This document shows positions 29,462 through 37,224 of a DNA stretch of 64,000 bases, one piece after another; position 1 is the stretch's first letter, and each line of letters opens with the position of its first letter. Made by a program: the position numbers and the translations under genes. The notes under the pieces are model-generated. The model saw only the letters and a list, made by a program, of their open reading frames with translations. It searched no databases and was not told the origin of the DNA. This DNA is from Colwellia sp. (GTDB lineage: Bacteria; Pseudomonadota; Gammaproteobacteria; Enterobacterales; Alteromonadaceae), in the NCBI GenBank assembly GCA_013215465.1, contig JABSOW010000004.1, positions 62,001 to 126,000 of the forward strand, written 5' to 3'.

Positions 29462-31258
29462 TTATATCACTTGGGTTAACTCCTGCCATTTCATTAGCGC
29501 ATCAGCTTGACCATTTTTGGACTTAATATACAAGTTTAACAGTTTCAATTCATGACACTGTTTCTCTTCAACTGGCTCAGCTAAAATCTCAATTAACGAT
29601 ATTCCAGACATTTGACTAAAATAGGTAAAGCACTCTTTAAAATCTCCCACTGTTGTACACGTTTTTGACTGACCTTGATAAGCCGAAATAATATGATGAA
29701 CATCAAAGTCGTTATCATTACAATGATAAATCTTGCCATTGCCGCTTTTTCCTAAATGGAAAATATTATTACGCATATAAATAATAGTAACGTCTGTTTT
29801 ATCTTTTAAAAAATGAATGAGTTCATTGAGTTGAAAATGAAAACCGCCATCACCAATAATAACTACGGCACGCTCTTGCTTATTCACATCAGCAATACTT
29901 TGCTCTTTAATACGTTGGGCGACAACACGCGCATAAGGTAGAGCTGTTCCCATTGCTCCATACCAAGGGTTAGTAAGCCAGGCTCGCCCTAAAGCTGATT
30001 GTCTTATTTTTAAGCTATAGCTAGTAAAGTAGGAATTACCTACCTCAGGTAAATAAACAAATGGATTTTGCTCGTCAGCCTGTAATTCATTTAATGTGGC
30101 AGCAAGATTATTAAAATCTATTTCTTCACTTGTTGGTACTAGTGCTAGTTCTTCCGTAGGTGGTTCAAATGCAAACACTGCAATATCACTATTGAGTAAT
30201 TTTTCAAAAATTTCTATTAGATCCTTTTCTAGTAAAGAGCCACCTTTTAATAAGGTTTTATTTTCAAACGTTTCAATTTTGTGGGTGCCCGTTGCAAAAG
30301 CTATATTACAGTCTTGAGAGAATATACTGGTGGCAACGTCAATGACATAATCAACCTCTTGCTCGATGTAATCTCGCCCTACCGTTTGAGTGAAGACGCC
30401 GTTATAAGCCCCTAAACATAATGGCGCATATTCATCAAACAAGCCCTTAGCAAACCACGTAGTTGCGTAAGGAATAGTAAACTTATTAGCAAAGTCGATA
30501 ATCAGCTGCTTTAAATAAGTGTTATGTTTTAGCCTATCGCCAATATATAACAAAGGTTTTTGAGCCTGTTTAAGTTTTGTTACTATATTCGCGACCACCA
30601 ACTCACTGCCACCTAATACATTACTGCCACAACAAATATTATCGACAGAGCTGGGTAGTTGAATAGGCTGAGTTTTAGCAAAAACTTGATCCCGAGGTAT
30701 CTCGATAAAGACAGGTTGTTTATTTTTATAGGCCTCGGCAACTATTTGATAAAAACGTTGACCCGCAAGATTAGGATGCCCAGCTAACCTTTGCCCTTGC
30801 AATCTTTCTACACGCATACCTAAAGCGGAAAAAGCTTCCAAGGCATTATCATATTCAGCCTTCCACGAGCCATTGGGATGAATTGTATGATGAATAGCCA
30901 ATTGGTTTACTTCGCTTTCAGCTGGTGCACCCGATATAAACACTACAGGTAAACCTTCAGTAACCGCTAAAGCTGCAGCACTAGTACAAGGTAGACTGCC
31001 CACCATATAAGTAGTTAAACAAAAGCCCATGCCATCAATTTCAGCCTGTGCACAAGCTGAAAAACCGGCATGCATTTCATTACTTGACGGGCAAATATCT
31101 ATATCAGCATCTAAAGCTGCAATAATATTAGCCGCAAAATCGCCACCAACACCATAAATATGTTTACCTCCAAAAAATTGAATTACCTTCGTTATGGTGT
31201 CACCTAAGCTAGGTAACTTTTCATTGTATTCTTTACCAAAATTCATCTCATATGACAT
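29462..31258 (-). CDS. Thiamine-diphosphate-dependent decarboxylase (pyruvate/indolepyruvate decarboxylase-like)
   Basis: A 598-residue enzyme of the pyruvate/2-oxoacid decarboxylase superfamily. The N-terminal PYR domain has the TPP-activating glutamate in CPSSNEMHAGFSAC (Glu61) and the double histidine of decarboxylases in AIHHTIHP (His123-His124). The PP domain has the GDGG..N TPP/Mg motif, ending in YMRNN. The HH pair argues for a non-oxidative decarboxylase rather than acetolactate synthase. The substrate (pyruvate, indolepyruvate or another 2-oxoacid) cannot be told. Divergent from the lipoprotein operon; a CRP-like site lies upstream. Confidence 0.8.
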   Translation of the reverse strand: MSYEMNFGKEYNEKLPSLGDTITKVIQFFGGKHIYGVGGDFAANIIAALDADIDICPSSNEMHAGFSACAQAEIDGMGFCLTTYMVGSLPCTSAAALAVTEGLPVVFISGAPAESEVNQLAIHHTIHPNGSWKAEYDNALEAFSALGMRVERLQGQRLAGHPNLAGQRFYQIVAEAYKNKQPVFIEIPRDQVFAKTQPIQLPSSVDNICCGSNVLGGSELVVANIVTKLKQAQKPLLYIGDRLKHNTYLKQLIIDFANKFTIPYATTWFAKGLFDEYAPLCLGAYNGVFTQTVGRDYIEQEVDYVIDVATSIFSQDCNIAFATGTHKIETFENKTLLKGGSLLEKDLIEIFEKLLNSDIAVFAFEPPTEELALVPTSEEIDFNNLAATLNELQADEQNPFVYLPEVGNSYFTSYSLKIRQSALGRAWLTNPWYGAMGTALPYARVVAQRIKEQSIADVNKQERAVVIIGDGGFHFQLNELIHFLKDKTDVTIIYMRNNIFHLGKSGNGKIYHCNDNDFDVHHIISAYQGQSKTCTTVGDFKECFTYFSQMSGISLIEILAEPVEEKQCHELKLLNLYIKSKNGQADALMKWQELTQVI

Positions 31259-31615
31259 TATTTCATCTCTTTAAAGTAAACTTTATTGACCGTTACTTTA
31301 AGCTGAGAAAAAAATCACTCTGTGATCGAGATCATGTTTCTAGATTACGTAATCAAGACAACTTTTTCTGAGGTGTTAGCACTTGTTTACAGATTTTGTA
31401 AACTGGCAACATATTAGGGATAATTTTTTTGGAGTAGAATGCGTACAGATCATTTGTCACTGAGTTGATAGCTACTATTTATTCGACTTTTCAAAAACAA
31501 AATTATCAGCAATATCGTTAGTTTGTCACGCGATAATGACTACATAGTGCATTTACTTACATTTTTTAAACAAAAGCTAACTTGCCATCTGTGGTGAAAA
31601 CGATAAGCTAGTCAC
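31259..31615. promoter_or_regulatory. Divergent promoter region, decarboxylase / envelope lipoprotein operon
   Basis: 357 bp without coding potential. TGTGATCGAGATCATG at 31321-31336 resembles a CRP half-site pair (TGTGA-N6-TCA), 62-78 bp upstream of the decarboxylase start, and is immediately followed by the palindromic GATTACGTAATC at 31343-31354. Regulation by CRP is inferred from the motif only. Confidence 0.4.
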
Positions 31616-33052
31616 ATGCATAATTTTTTTCACAAAACTAGTCTGTTATTAGTTGTTATCCCCTTACTTAGCGGCTGTAGTGCTAGTTTATTTACCGACC
31701 TATTTAGCAACTATAGTCAACAAATGTCTGGGGTAAAACAAGCTCAACAACAAGGTAATTTCCAACAGGCAATTAGCTTAATTCCCAAGCGCAGTAGCAA
31801 TAATGGCAGCTATAGTCTAGGGCTGTTAGAAAAGGCACGCTTAGAGTATTTAGCCAATAACAATAAGCAAAGTAGACAAGATTTCGCACAAACTTATCAG
31901 CTGGTGCAACAAAGCCAACAAGGAGCAAAAATAGAGCTTAGCCGAGGGTTTGAAAATATTGCTGCGGTAATGAGCAATGACAATGCTATTAGGTATGATA
32001 TTCCACTGTATGAACAAAGTATGTTACACAGTTATCAAGCGTTAAATTATCTTACTCAGCAAGACTTATCTGGCGCTTTAGTAGAAGTAAGACGCGCTAA
32101 TCTAGTACAAGAAAGCGCTTTAAAAGCCAATGCTAACAGTATTTATGCTAGCCAACAAAGCAGTATAGCTAAAGGGTTCAGCATGGATAGCTTGTCTGAG
32201 CAATACCCCTCAATGAGTCGTGCAATTGGTAAGGTTAAAAATGGTTTTCAAAATGCCTATACCTTTTATTTGTCCGGTTTACTTTATGAAGCGGCAAATC
32301 AAAAAAACGATGCTTATATTGATTATAAAAAAGCATTAGAAATCTATCCCGATAATCGCTATTTGCAACAAGATGTATGGCGCTTAGCAAATACTTTACG
32401 CATGACTAACGATATCAGTTTGTTTAGAAAAAGTTTCTCACGTGAAATTACTAAAAAAAGTGCTAATGCTAGTAATAATAATCAGGGGCAAGTTGTTTTT
32501 ATTATCGAAAATGGCATAGTCGGGGCTAAGCAACAGTCGTCATTAAGTTTGCCTATTTATACTAGTCACGATGATATGCGCTTTTACAGTATTGCTTTAC
32601 CTAGTTATCAAAACCAGTTAAGCGTTTATTCACCGTTATCACTAACCTATCAAGGTAAAAGTTATCAAGCAGAAGAAATTGTCCGTTTACAATCTTTAGC
32701 TGCCAAGCAGCTACAAGATCAATTGCCCATCATTGTTACTAGACAAATAGTACGAATTCTCGCTAAAGAAGAAATGCGCCAGAAATTGACTAAAAAAGGC
32801 GGTGATGTCGGCAATATCTTGGCTAACCTCTATAATATTGCCAGCGAAAAAGCTGATACTCGCAGCTGGAGTACCCTACCTGATAGCATCCATATTTTAC
32901 GATTAAATTTATCCCCAGGTACCCATACGCTTAACATTCACCTTAATGGTGTAAGTCAGCAAATTGACCTGTCTATTAATCAAAATAAACTAACCTTAGT
33001 AACACTAACCACTATTGGCACTTATGTTGGCAAAAGTATTTTTAACTTATAA
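31616..33052 (+). CDS. COG3014-type TPR-like lipoprotein
   Basis: Lipoprotein with lipobox LLSGC at Cys21 and about 478 residues. The first half is helical-repeat-like (KQAQQQGNFQQAISL, LLEKARLEYLANNNKQSRQDF, DAYIDYKKALEIYPDNRYLQQD). The second half is beta-rich (VVFIIENGIVGAKQQSSLSLPIY, NILANLYNIASEKADTRSWSTLPD). Such proteins are commonly found beside ycfL and lpoB and are listed as uncharacterised COG3014 members. Attachment to the outer membrane is inferred. First gene of a four-gene unit; a role in peptidoglycan synthesis is suggested only by LpoB. Confidence 0.8.
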   Translation: MHNFFHKTSLLLVVIPLLSGCSASLFTDLFSNYSQQMSGVKQAQQQGNFQQAISLIPKRSSNNGSYSLGLLEKARLEYLANNNKQSRQDFAQTYQLVQQSQQGAKIELSRGFENIAAVMSNDNAIRYDIPLYEQSMLHSYQALNYLTQQDLSGALVEVRRANLVQESALKANANSIYASQQSSIAKGFSMDSLSEQYPSMSRAIGKVKNGFQNAYTFYLSGLLYEAANQKNDAYIDYKKALEIYPDNRYLQQDVWRLANTLRMTNDISLFRKSFSREITKKSANASNNNQGQVVFIIENGIVGAKQQSSLSLPIYTSHDDMRFYSIALPSYQNQLSVYSPLSLTYQGKSYQAEEIVRLQSLAAKQLQDQLPIIVTRQIVRILAKEEMRQKLTKKGGDVGNILANLYNIASEKADTRSWSTLPDSIHILRLNLSPGTHTLNIHLNGVSQQIDLSINQNKLTLVTLTTIGTYVGKSIFNL

Positions 33053-33083
33053 CACGCTATATTAACTACGAGGAAACAAAGCT

Positions 33084-33533
33084 ATGTCGAGCATAAAAAA
33101 TCCCCCCCTATTGTTACTGTTATTACTGTCACTTTTTTTTATTAGTGCCTGTAAAAATGTACCACTGGTTACTTCGGGTATAGGCAGTGAACAACTTGCA
33201 TCTGAGCAAAAGTACAGCAAGCACTTACAAGTAGACAATAAAAAACTAGCAAATCAGATTCATATCAGTGACATAAAATCACGTAAACAACATGATTTAT
33301 TACAAGTAAACTTAAGTTTAACCAGTACCTATAAAAAATCACTGCAATTGCAATATCAATTTCAATGGTTTGATCAAGACGGCTTTGTTATTGAAGCAGG
33401 TAAAAGCCCTTGGATACCTTTTGAATTACACGGTATGCAAACCCAAACAGTGGCAAGTTTAGCACCAACACCTCACGTGGCTACCTTTAGTCTCTATGTG
33501 CGTAAAGTGCCTGAAAAATTCTTTAAGTATTAA
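33084..33533 (+). CDS. ycfL: YcfL family (DUF1425) lipoprotein
   Basis: Small lipoprotein with a leucine-rich signal and lipobox ISAC at Cys23, followed by an immunoglobulin-like beta domain (LQVNLSLTSTYKKSLQLQYQFQWFDQDGF, then WIPFELHGMQTQTVASLAPTP). E. coli ycfL also precedes lpoB (ycfM), so synteny supports the assignment. AGGAAAC lies upstream of the ATG. Function unknown. Confidence 0.82.
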   Translation: MSSIKNPPLLLLLLLSLFFISACKNVPLVTSGIGSEQLASEQKYSKHLQVDNKKLANQIHISDIKSRKQHDLLQVNLSLTSTYKKSLQLQYQFQWFDQDGFVIEAGKSPWIPFELHGMQTQTVASLAPTPHVATFSLYVRKVPEKFFKY

Positions 33534-33589
33534 GCTACTTATTAAGCAATGTATTAAATAACATATTACTCGTATAAAAGGACAACATA

Positions 33590-34192
33590 ATGAACAAATT
33601 AATAATTACCGCTAGCATTAGCCTAGCATTAATCGCCTTAGGTGGCTGTACAAATAAGTCAGTGGTTCGCTATGGCGATGCTACTGCCGTTGAAACTACC
33701 AACATCAACTTTGGTTCCACCGATTTACAAAAAGTGGCGAGCCAAATGACAGACTCATTATTACTATCACCTGTCGTTGGCACCTTAACAGCAAACACCC
33801 GTCCGATCCTTTTTGTTGAAAGTATCAAAAACAAAACCAGTGAGCATATTGATACCGAATCTATTACTGATTCAATTTCAACCAAATTATTACGCTCTGG
33901 TAAGTTCCGTTTTGTTGATATGGCTCGTGTTGCCGCTGTCCGTGAGCAGCTTGAATTTCAACAAAACAGCGGTATGGTTGATGCGAGTAAAGCGATAGCG
34001 TTTGGCCAGCAAGTGGGCGCACAATATATGCTATACGGTAACTTGGCCAGTATTGTAAAGTCGAACAAAGATAAGTCTGACGTTTATTATAAGTTCACCT
34101 TACGATTGATGGACTTACAAAGTGGTTTAGTAGAATGGGCTGATGAAACTGAAATACGAAAAACCAAAGAAAAAGAATTTGTTAGTTGGTAG
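33590..34192 (+). CDS. lpoB: Penicillin-binding protein activator LpoB
   Basis: Outer-membrane lipoprotein (lipobox LGGC, Cys20) that in E. coli reaches through peptidoglycan to activate PBP1b. The globular domain is well matched: RPILFVESIKNKTSEHIDT, ITDSISTKLLRSGKFRFVD, GQQVGAQYMLYGNLASI and LMDLQSGLVEWADE. The linker between lipid anchor and domain is short and lacks the long proline-rich stretch of E. coli LpoB. AAAGGAC precedes the start. Confidence 0.88.
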   Translation: MNKLIITASISLALIALGGCTNKSVVRYGDATAVETTNINFGSTDLQKVASQMTDSLLLSPVVGTLTANTRPILFVESIKNKTSEHIDTESITDSISTKLLRSGKFRFVDMARVAAVREQLEFQQNSGMVDASKAIAFGQQVGAQYMLYGNLASIVKSNKDKSDVYYKFTLRLMDLQSGLVEWADETEIRKTKEKEFVSW

Positions 34193-34200
34193 GAGGCAAT

Positions 34201-34677
34201 ATGAAAACGATATCACTAGGTATATTAGCGTTATGCATTTTATTTTTTAACGTGACAAATGTTTATGCCAATTACGACAGAAACCAAGCAGTCCCCGTAG
34301 AAAAAGTACTTTTTGGCAGCGTGGTCTCGGTACGTAATATTAGTAATGAAGAGTTAATACGTGATAAAAAAAATGGTTGGCACACTTTTGGTGGCGCACT
34401 AATTGGCGGCGTTATTGGTAACCAATTTGGCAGTGGTAGTGGCAGAGATGTGGCCACTATATTAGGCGCAATTATTGGCGGTTCTATTGCTAATAATCGA
34501 CACAGTCAGCCTGAAAAAGTAATCACCCGTTTAGTTGAACTAATGATTAAAACAGAAAGTGGCAAACAATTTATGGTGCTCCAAGACTATGATAGCAAGA
34601 TGGTTTTTCACGCTAAAGATAAAGTCAGAATGATCTATTTAGCTAACAGTACAGTGAGAATAGACAAACAACTTTAA
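34201..34677 (+). CDS. Glycine-zipper envelope protein
   Basis: Signal peptide (residues 1-24, ending NVYA), then a glycine-zipper 2TM region: FGGALIGGVIGNQFGSGSGRD and ATILGAIIGGSIANN. The C-terminal part (IKTESGKQFMVLQD) resembles the SH3-like tail of SlyB/Rickettsia 17-kDa-type proteins. No lipobox cysteine is present. The start at 34201, with AGGAGG 5-10 bp upstream, was chosen over one five codons earlier that overlaps lpoB. Last gene of the LpoB unit. Confidence 0.82.
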   Translation: MKTISLGILALCILFFNVTNVYANYDRNQAVPVEKVLFGSVVSVRNISNEELIRDKKNGWHTFGGALIGGVIGNQFGSGSGRDVATILGAIIGGSIANNRHSQPEKVITRLVELMIKTESGKQFMVLQDYDSKMVFHAKDKVRMIYLANSTVRIDKQL

Positions 34678-34741
34678 TTCCTATTTATTAGCACGGTGCT
34701 AATTGCTAATCATGAGCAGCAATCCTAAACAATAGCCCTAC

Positions 34742-34770
34742 CGATAACCCAAATAATCAAAGGGTTATCG
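34742..34770. other. Stem-loop downstream of the LpoB unit
   Basis: CGATAACCC (34742-34750) and GGGTTATCG (34762-34770) form a perfect 9-bp stem with an 11-base loop. No T-run follows (TGCTGCCCTCCCC), so it may be a Rho-independent-like structure, a processing site or part of the adjoining operator. It lies 15 bp left of the phased GTGATAA repeats. Confidence 0.5.
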
Positions 34771-34784
34771 TGCTGCCCTCCCCT

Positions 34785-34845
34785 GTGATAACTTTGTGAT
34801 AATTAAGTAATAAAATAGTGATAACTTCGTGACCTTGTCACAATA
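34785..34845 (+). promoter_or_regulatory. Phased GTGATAA direct repeats upstream of the spondin operon
   Basis: GTGATAACTTT at 34785, GTGATAATTA at 34796, GTGATAACTTC at 34818 and GTGACC at 34829 are separated by 11, 22 and 11 bp, i.e. all on one face of the helix. OmpR-family regulators bind direct repeats with this spacing. The cognate candidate is the response regulator encoded at 36461-37222. The repeats end about 70 bp before the first spondin gene. Confidence 0.55.
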
Positions 34846-34913
34846 TCTCCCCCGCATACTTTCTCTTGAGTTCTACAACTAATGACCATTATTTAGAGAA
34901 GGTGAATACAATC

Positions 34914-35639
34914 ATGAAAACAAATATAAAAACTAACCTAAAGAAAATTAATACCTTACTCAGCGTTAGCGCACTTATTTTTGCTAGTTCACAACTACAA
35001 GCACAAGATTTATCAATTACGGTAACGAATTTAACCCAAGGCTTGCACTTCACTCCGCTTATAACTGCGGCACATGCTAGCGACAATCATATTTTTATAG
35101 TTGGCACTACCGCTACTGCTGAATTACAAGCGATGGCAGAAGGTGGAGATATTTCAGGCTTAGTAACTATGCTCTCCAATGCAGATGCCAATACCAATGA
35201 GAACCCTGTTGGCGGATTATTAGCACCGGGCATGTCAACAACTTACCTGCTAACCAACGACAGTGCCAACACTCACTTATCAATGACGACAATGATACTA
35301 CCGTCTAATGATGGCTTTGTCGGTTTAGATGGCTGGGAAATACCAACCGAAGCTGGCACCTATACCATTATGCTAAATGCTTACGATGCCGGCACTGAAG
35401 CCAACAATGAACTAATTAATGGCGGCGGTGCTCCGGGTGTACTAGGTATTCCAGCAGCACCAAGTGGCGGCTCTGGCAGTGGCGGCACAGGTGTTACCGA
35501 TATGGAAAGCAATACCATGATTCATATTCATCGAGGTAGTATTGGTGATGATGACATGAATGGCGGCACCAGTGATTTAAATAACAGCATTCATCGCTGG
35601 TTAAACCCTGTTGCTAAATTAACCGTTACCATTCAATAA
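34914..35639 (+). CDS. Secreted spondin-domain protein
   Basis: Signal peptide (residues ~1-30, ending LQAQD), then a spondin_N-type beta-sandwich: ITVTNLTQGLHFTPLITAAH, AMAEGGDISGL, LAPGMSTTYLL, SMTTMILPSNDGFVGLDG, then YDAGTEANNEL and a C-terminal HRW-NPVAKLTVTI strand. A glycine-rich loop (about 170-195) may be flexible. The start at 34914 has AAGGTGA upstream. Related in sequence to the next gene. Localisation is extracellular or periplasmic. Bacterial function unknown. Confidence 0.82.
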   Translation: MKTNIKTNLKKINTLLSVSALIFASSQLQAQDLSITVTNLTQGLHFTPLITAAHASDNHIFIVGTTATAELQAMAEGGDISGLVTMLSNADANTNENPVGGLLAPGMSTTYLLTNDSANTHLSMTTMILPSNDGFVGLDGWEIPTEAGTYTIMLNAYDAGTEANNELINGGGAPGVLGIPAAPSGGSGSGGTGVTDMESNTMIHIHRGSIGDDDMNGGTSDLNNSIHRWLNPVAKLTVTIQ

Positions 35640-35649
35640 GGAGCAGCTC

Positions 35650-36375
35650 ATGTCGACTCTTTCTTTAGTAACAAAAAGTTCACTAAGTAAACTCACGCTA
35701 ATAACAACATTGGCACTACTCTTATCAGCATGTAATCATAATGATAGTGATGAGCCAGTAGTAGTGACACCGACACCAGCAGAGTATAGCTACGCGGTTA
35801 CTATTACCAACTTAACTTACGCACAACCTCTTTCCCCGTTAGGTGTTATTTTACATAGCGATAACAAAATGTGGATGGTAGGCGATGCCTCTTCAGTGGC
35901 CTTGGAGAAACTCGCAGAAGGTGGTGATAATACTGATTTTCTTAGCAATAGTAATACCCTTGCGGCTAGTTCGAGTGATGGTGTGATATTACCTGGCACT
36001 ATGAGCACGGTTAACATTAGTACGACCAACAGAATGGCAACTTATTTCACTGCTGCTACTATGTTAGTGAATACAAATGATGCTTTCTCAGGTCTTACTG
36101 GTATAGATATATCAACCATGACTGTAGACGAGACAAAATCATGGAATTTAAACGTTTATGATTCAGGTACTGAAGCTAACAGCGAAGCAATGGGTACCAT
36201 CCCTGGCCCTGCTGATGGTGGTACTGGTTTTGATGCAGCTCGTGATGATGTTGACTTTGTTGGCTATCATTCAGGTGTTGTTAGCCAAGACGATGGTTTA
36301 TCTAGCTCAGTGTTAACACAGGCGCATCGATTTGATAACCCTGCGATAAAATTAACAATAACAAGAACAAAATAA
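35650..36375 (+). CDS. Spondin-domain lipoprotein (paralogue)
   Basis: Paralogue of the preceding gene but lipid-anchored: lipobox LLSAC at Cys28, then an acidic linker. The spondin core repeats the same motifs: VTITNLTYAQPLSPLGVILH, LAEGGDNTDFL, LPGTMSTVNIS, AATMLVNTNDAFSGLTG, YDSGTEANSEA, HRFDNPAIKLTIT. Ten bases from the first gene with GGAGCAGCTC as ribosome-binding region. One free and one anchored copy suggests a shared ligand or partner; this is inference. Confidence 0.82.
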   Translation: MSTLSLVTKSSLSKLTLITTLALLLSACNHNDSDEPVVVTPTPAEYSYAVTITNLTYAQPLSPLGVILHSDNKMWMVGDASSVALEKLAEGGDNTDFLSNSNTLAASSSDGVILPGTMSTVNISTTNRMATYFTAATMLVNTNDAFSGLTGIDISTMTVDETKSWNLNVYDSGTEANSEAMGTIPGPADGGTGFDAARDDVDFVGYHSGVVSQDDGLSSSVLTQAHRFDNPAIKLTITRTK

Positions 36376-36414
36376 AACAAACTTGCCTAATAAACACTCA
36401 GGGAAGATTATTTA

Positions 36415-36445
36415 TATCCAAGTGAGCTCAGTATTCACTTGGATA
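36415..36445 (+). other. Perfect hairpin between second spondin gene and response regulator
   Basis: TATCCAAGTGA (36415-36425) and TCACTTGGATA (36435-36445) form an 11-bp perfect stem with a 9-base loop, 16 bp before the regulator start. No T-run follows. It may lower read-through from the spondin genes or stabilise their mRNA. Confidence 0.6.
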
Positions 36446-36460
36446 AACTAGGGCAAAAAT

Positions 36461-37222
36461 ATGAAAGATAAAATTTTAATTGTTGAAGACGACATTGATA
36501 TAGCGAATTTAATTCAAGTGCATTTAACCGAATTAGATATCGACAGTGACATTTGCGGCCATGGCCAACAAGCACTTGAACTAGCGCTAAGGCATAATTA
36601 TCAATTAGTAATGCTCGATGTGATGTTACCTGGCATTAACGGCCTAGATATATGTCGGCAACTTCGTCAGACAAAACCCTTGCAGGCGATCTTAATGTTA
36701 ACTTCAAAAACATCTGAAACCGATAGAGTATTAGGGCTTGAATTAGGCGCTGATGACTACATGACCAAGCCTTTCAGTATTCGTGAATTACAGGCTCGGG
36801 TACGTACACAACTAAGGCGAGTGCATGCTTTAAATGATAGAAATAAAAATAACCTCTCTACCCAAAGTACTCATAGTCATAACAATAATGGCGAACAAAA
36901 GCAAAATAACACGAGTACCTGTATAGGGCGATTATTAGTCGATCATCGTTATCATCAGGTAACTTATAAAGATAAGGCGATTAATTTAACCGCAACTGAA
37001 TTCGAACTGTTAGATTTTTTTTGTAAAAATCCCGATCAAGTATTTTCGCGTGCCCAATTACTCGACGGGGTTTGGGGCTATAACCATAGTGGTTACGAAC
37101 ATACCGTAAACTCACATATCAACCGTTTACGTAATAAATTAGAAGAAGACTGCACCGAGCCAAAAATTATTCAAACCGTGTGGGGCGTAGGCTATAAATT
37201 AAACTCTAGCGGAGTGCATTAA
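36461..37222 (+). CDS. OmpR-family response regulator
   Basis: Receiver domain (residues 3-120) with the acidic pair in VEDD, phospho-acceptor Asp53 in MLDVMLPG, the Thr in MLTSKT and the Lys in MTKPF. A ~30-residue Asn/Gln/Ser-rich linker (NDRNKNN..HNNNGEQKQNN) follows, then a winged-helix DNA-binding domain with LTATEFELLDFFCKNPDQVFSR, VNSHINRLRNKLE and VWGVGYKLN. Two bases from the sensor gene. It probably controls the spondin operon just upstream. Confidence 0.92.
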   Translation: MKDKILIVEDDIDIANLIQVHLTELDIDSDICGHGQQALELALRHNYQLVMLDVMLPGINGLDICRQLRQTKPLQAILMLTSKTSETDRVLGLELGADDYMTKPFSIRELQARVRTQLRRVHALNDRNKNNLSTQSTHSHNNNGEQKQNNTSTCIGRLLVDHRYHQVTYKDKAINLTATEFELLDFFCKNPDQVFSRAQLLDGVWGYNHSGYEHTVNSHINRLRNKLEEDCTEPKIIQTVWGVGYKLNSSGVH

Positions 37223-37224
37223 CC

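Noticed and set aside
29462-31258. Acetolactate synthase or oxalyl-CoA decarboxylase identity for the TPP enzyme
   Set aside because: The HH pair at residues 123-124 and the CPSSNEMHAG glutamate region fit the pyruvate/indolepyruvate decarboxylase branch better.
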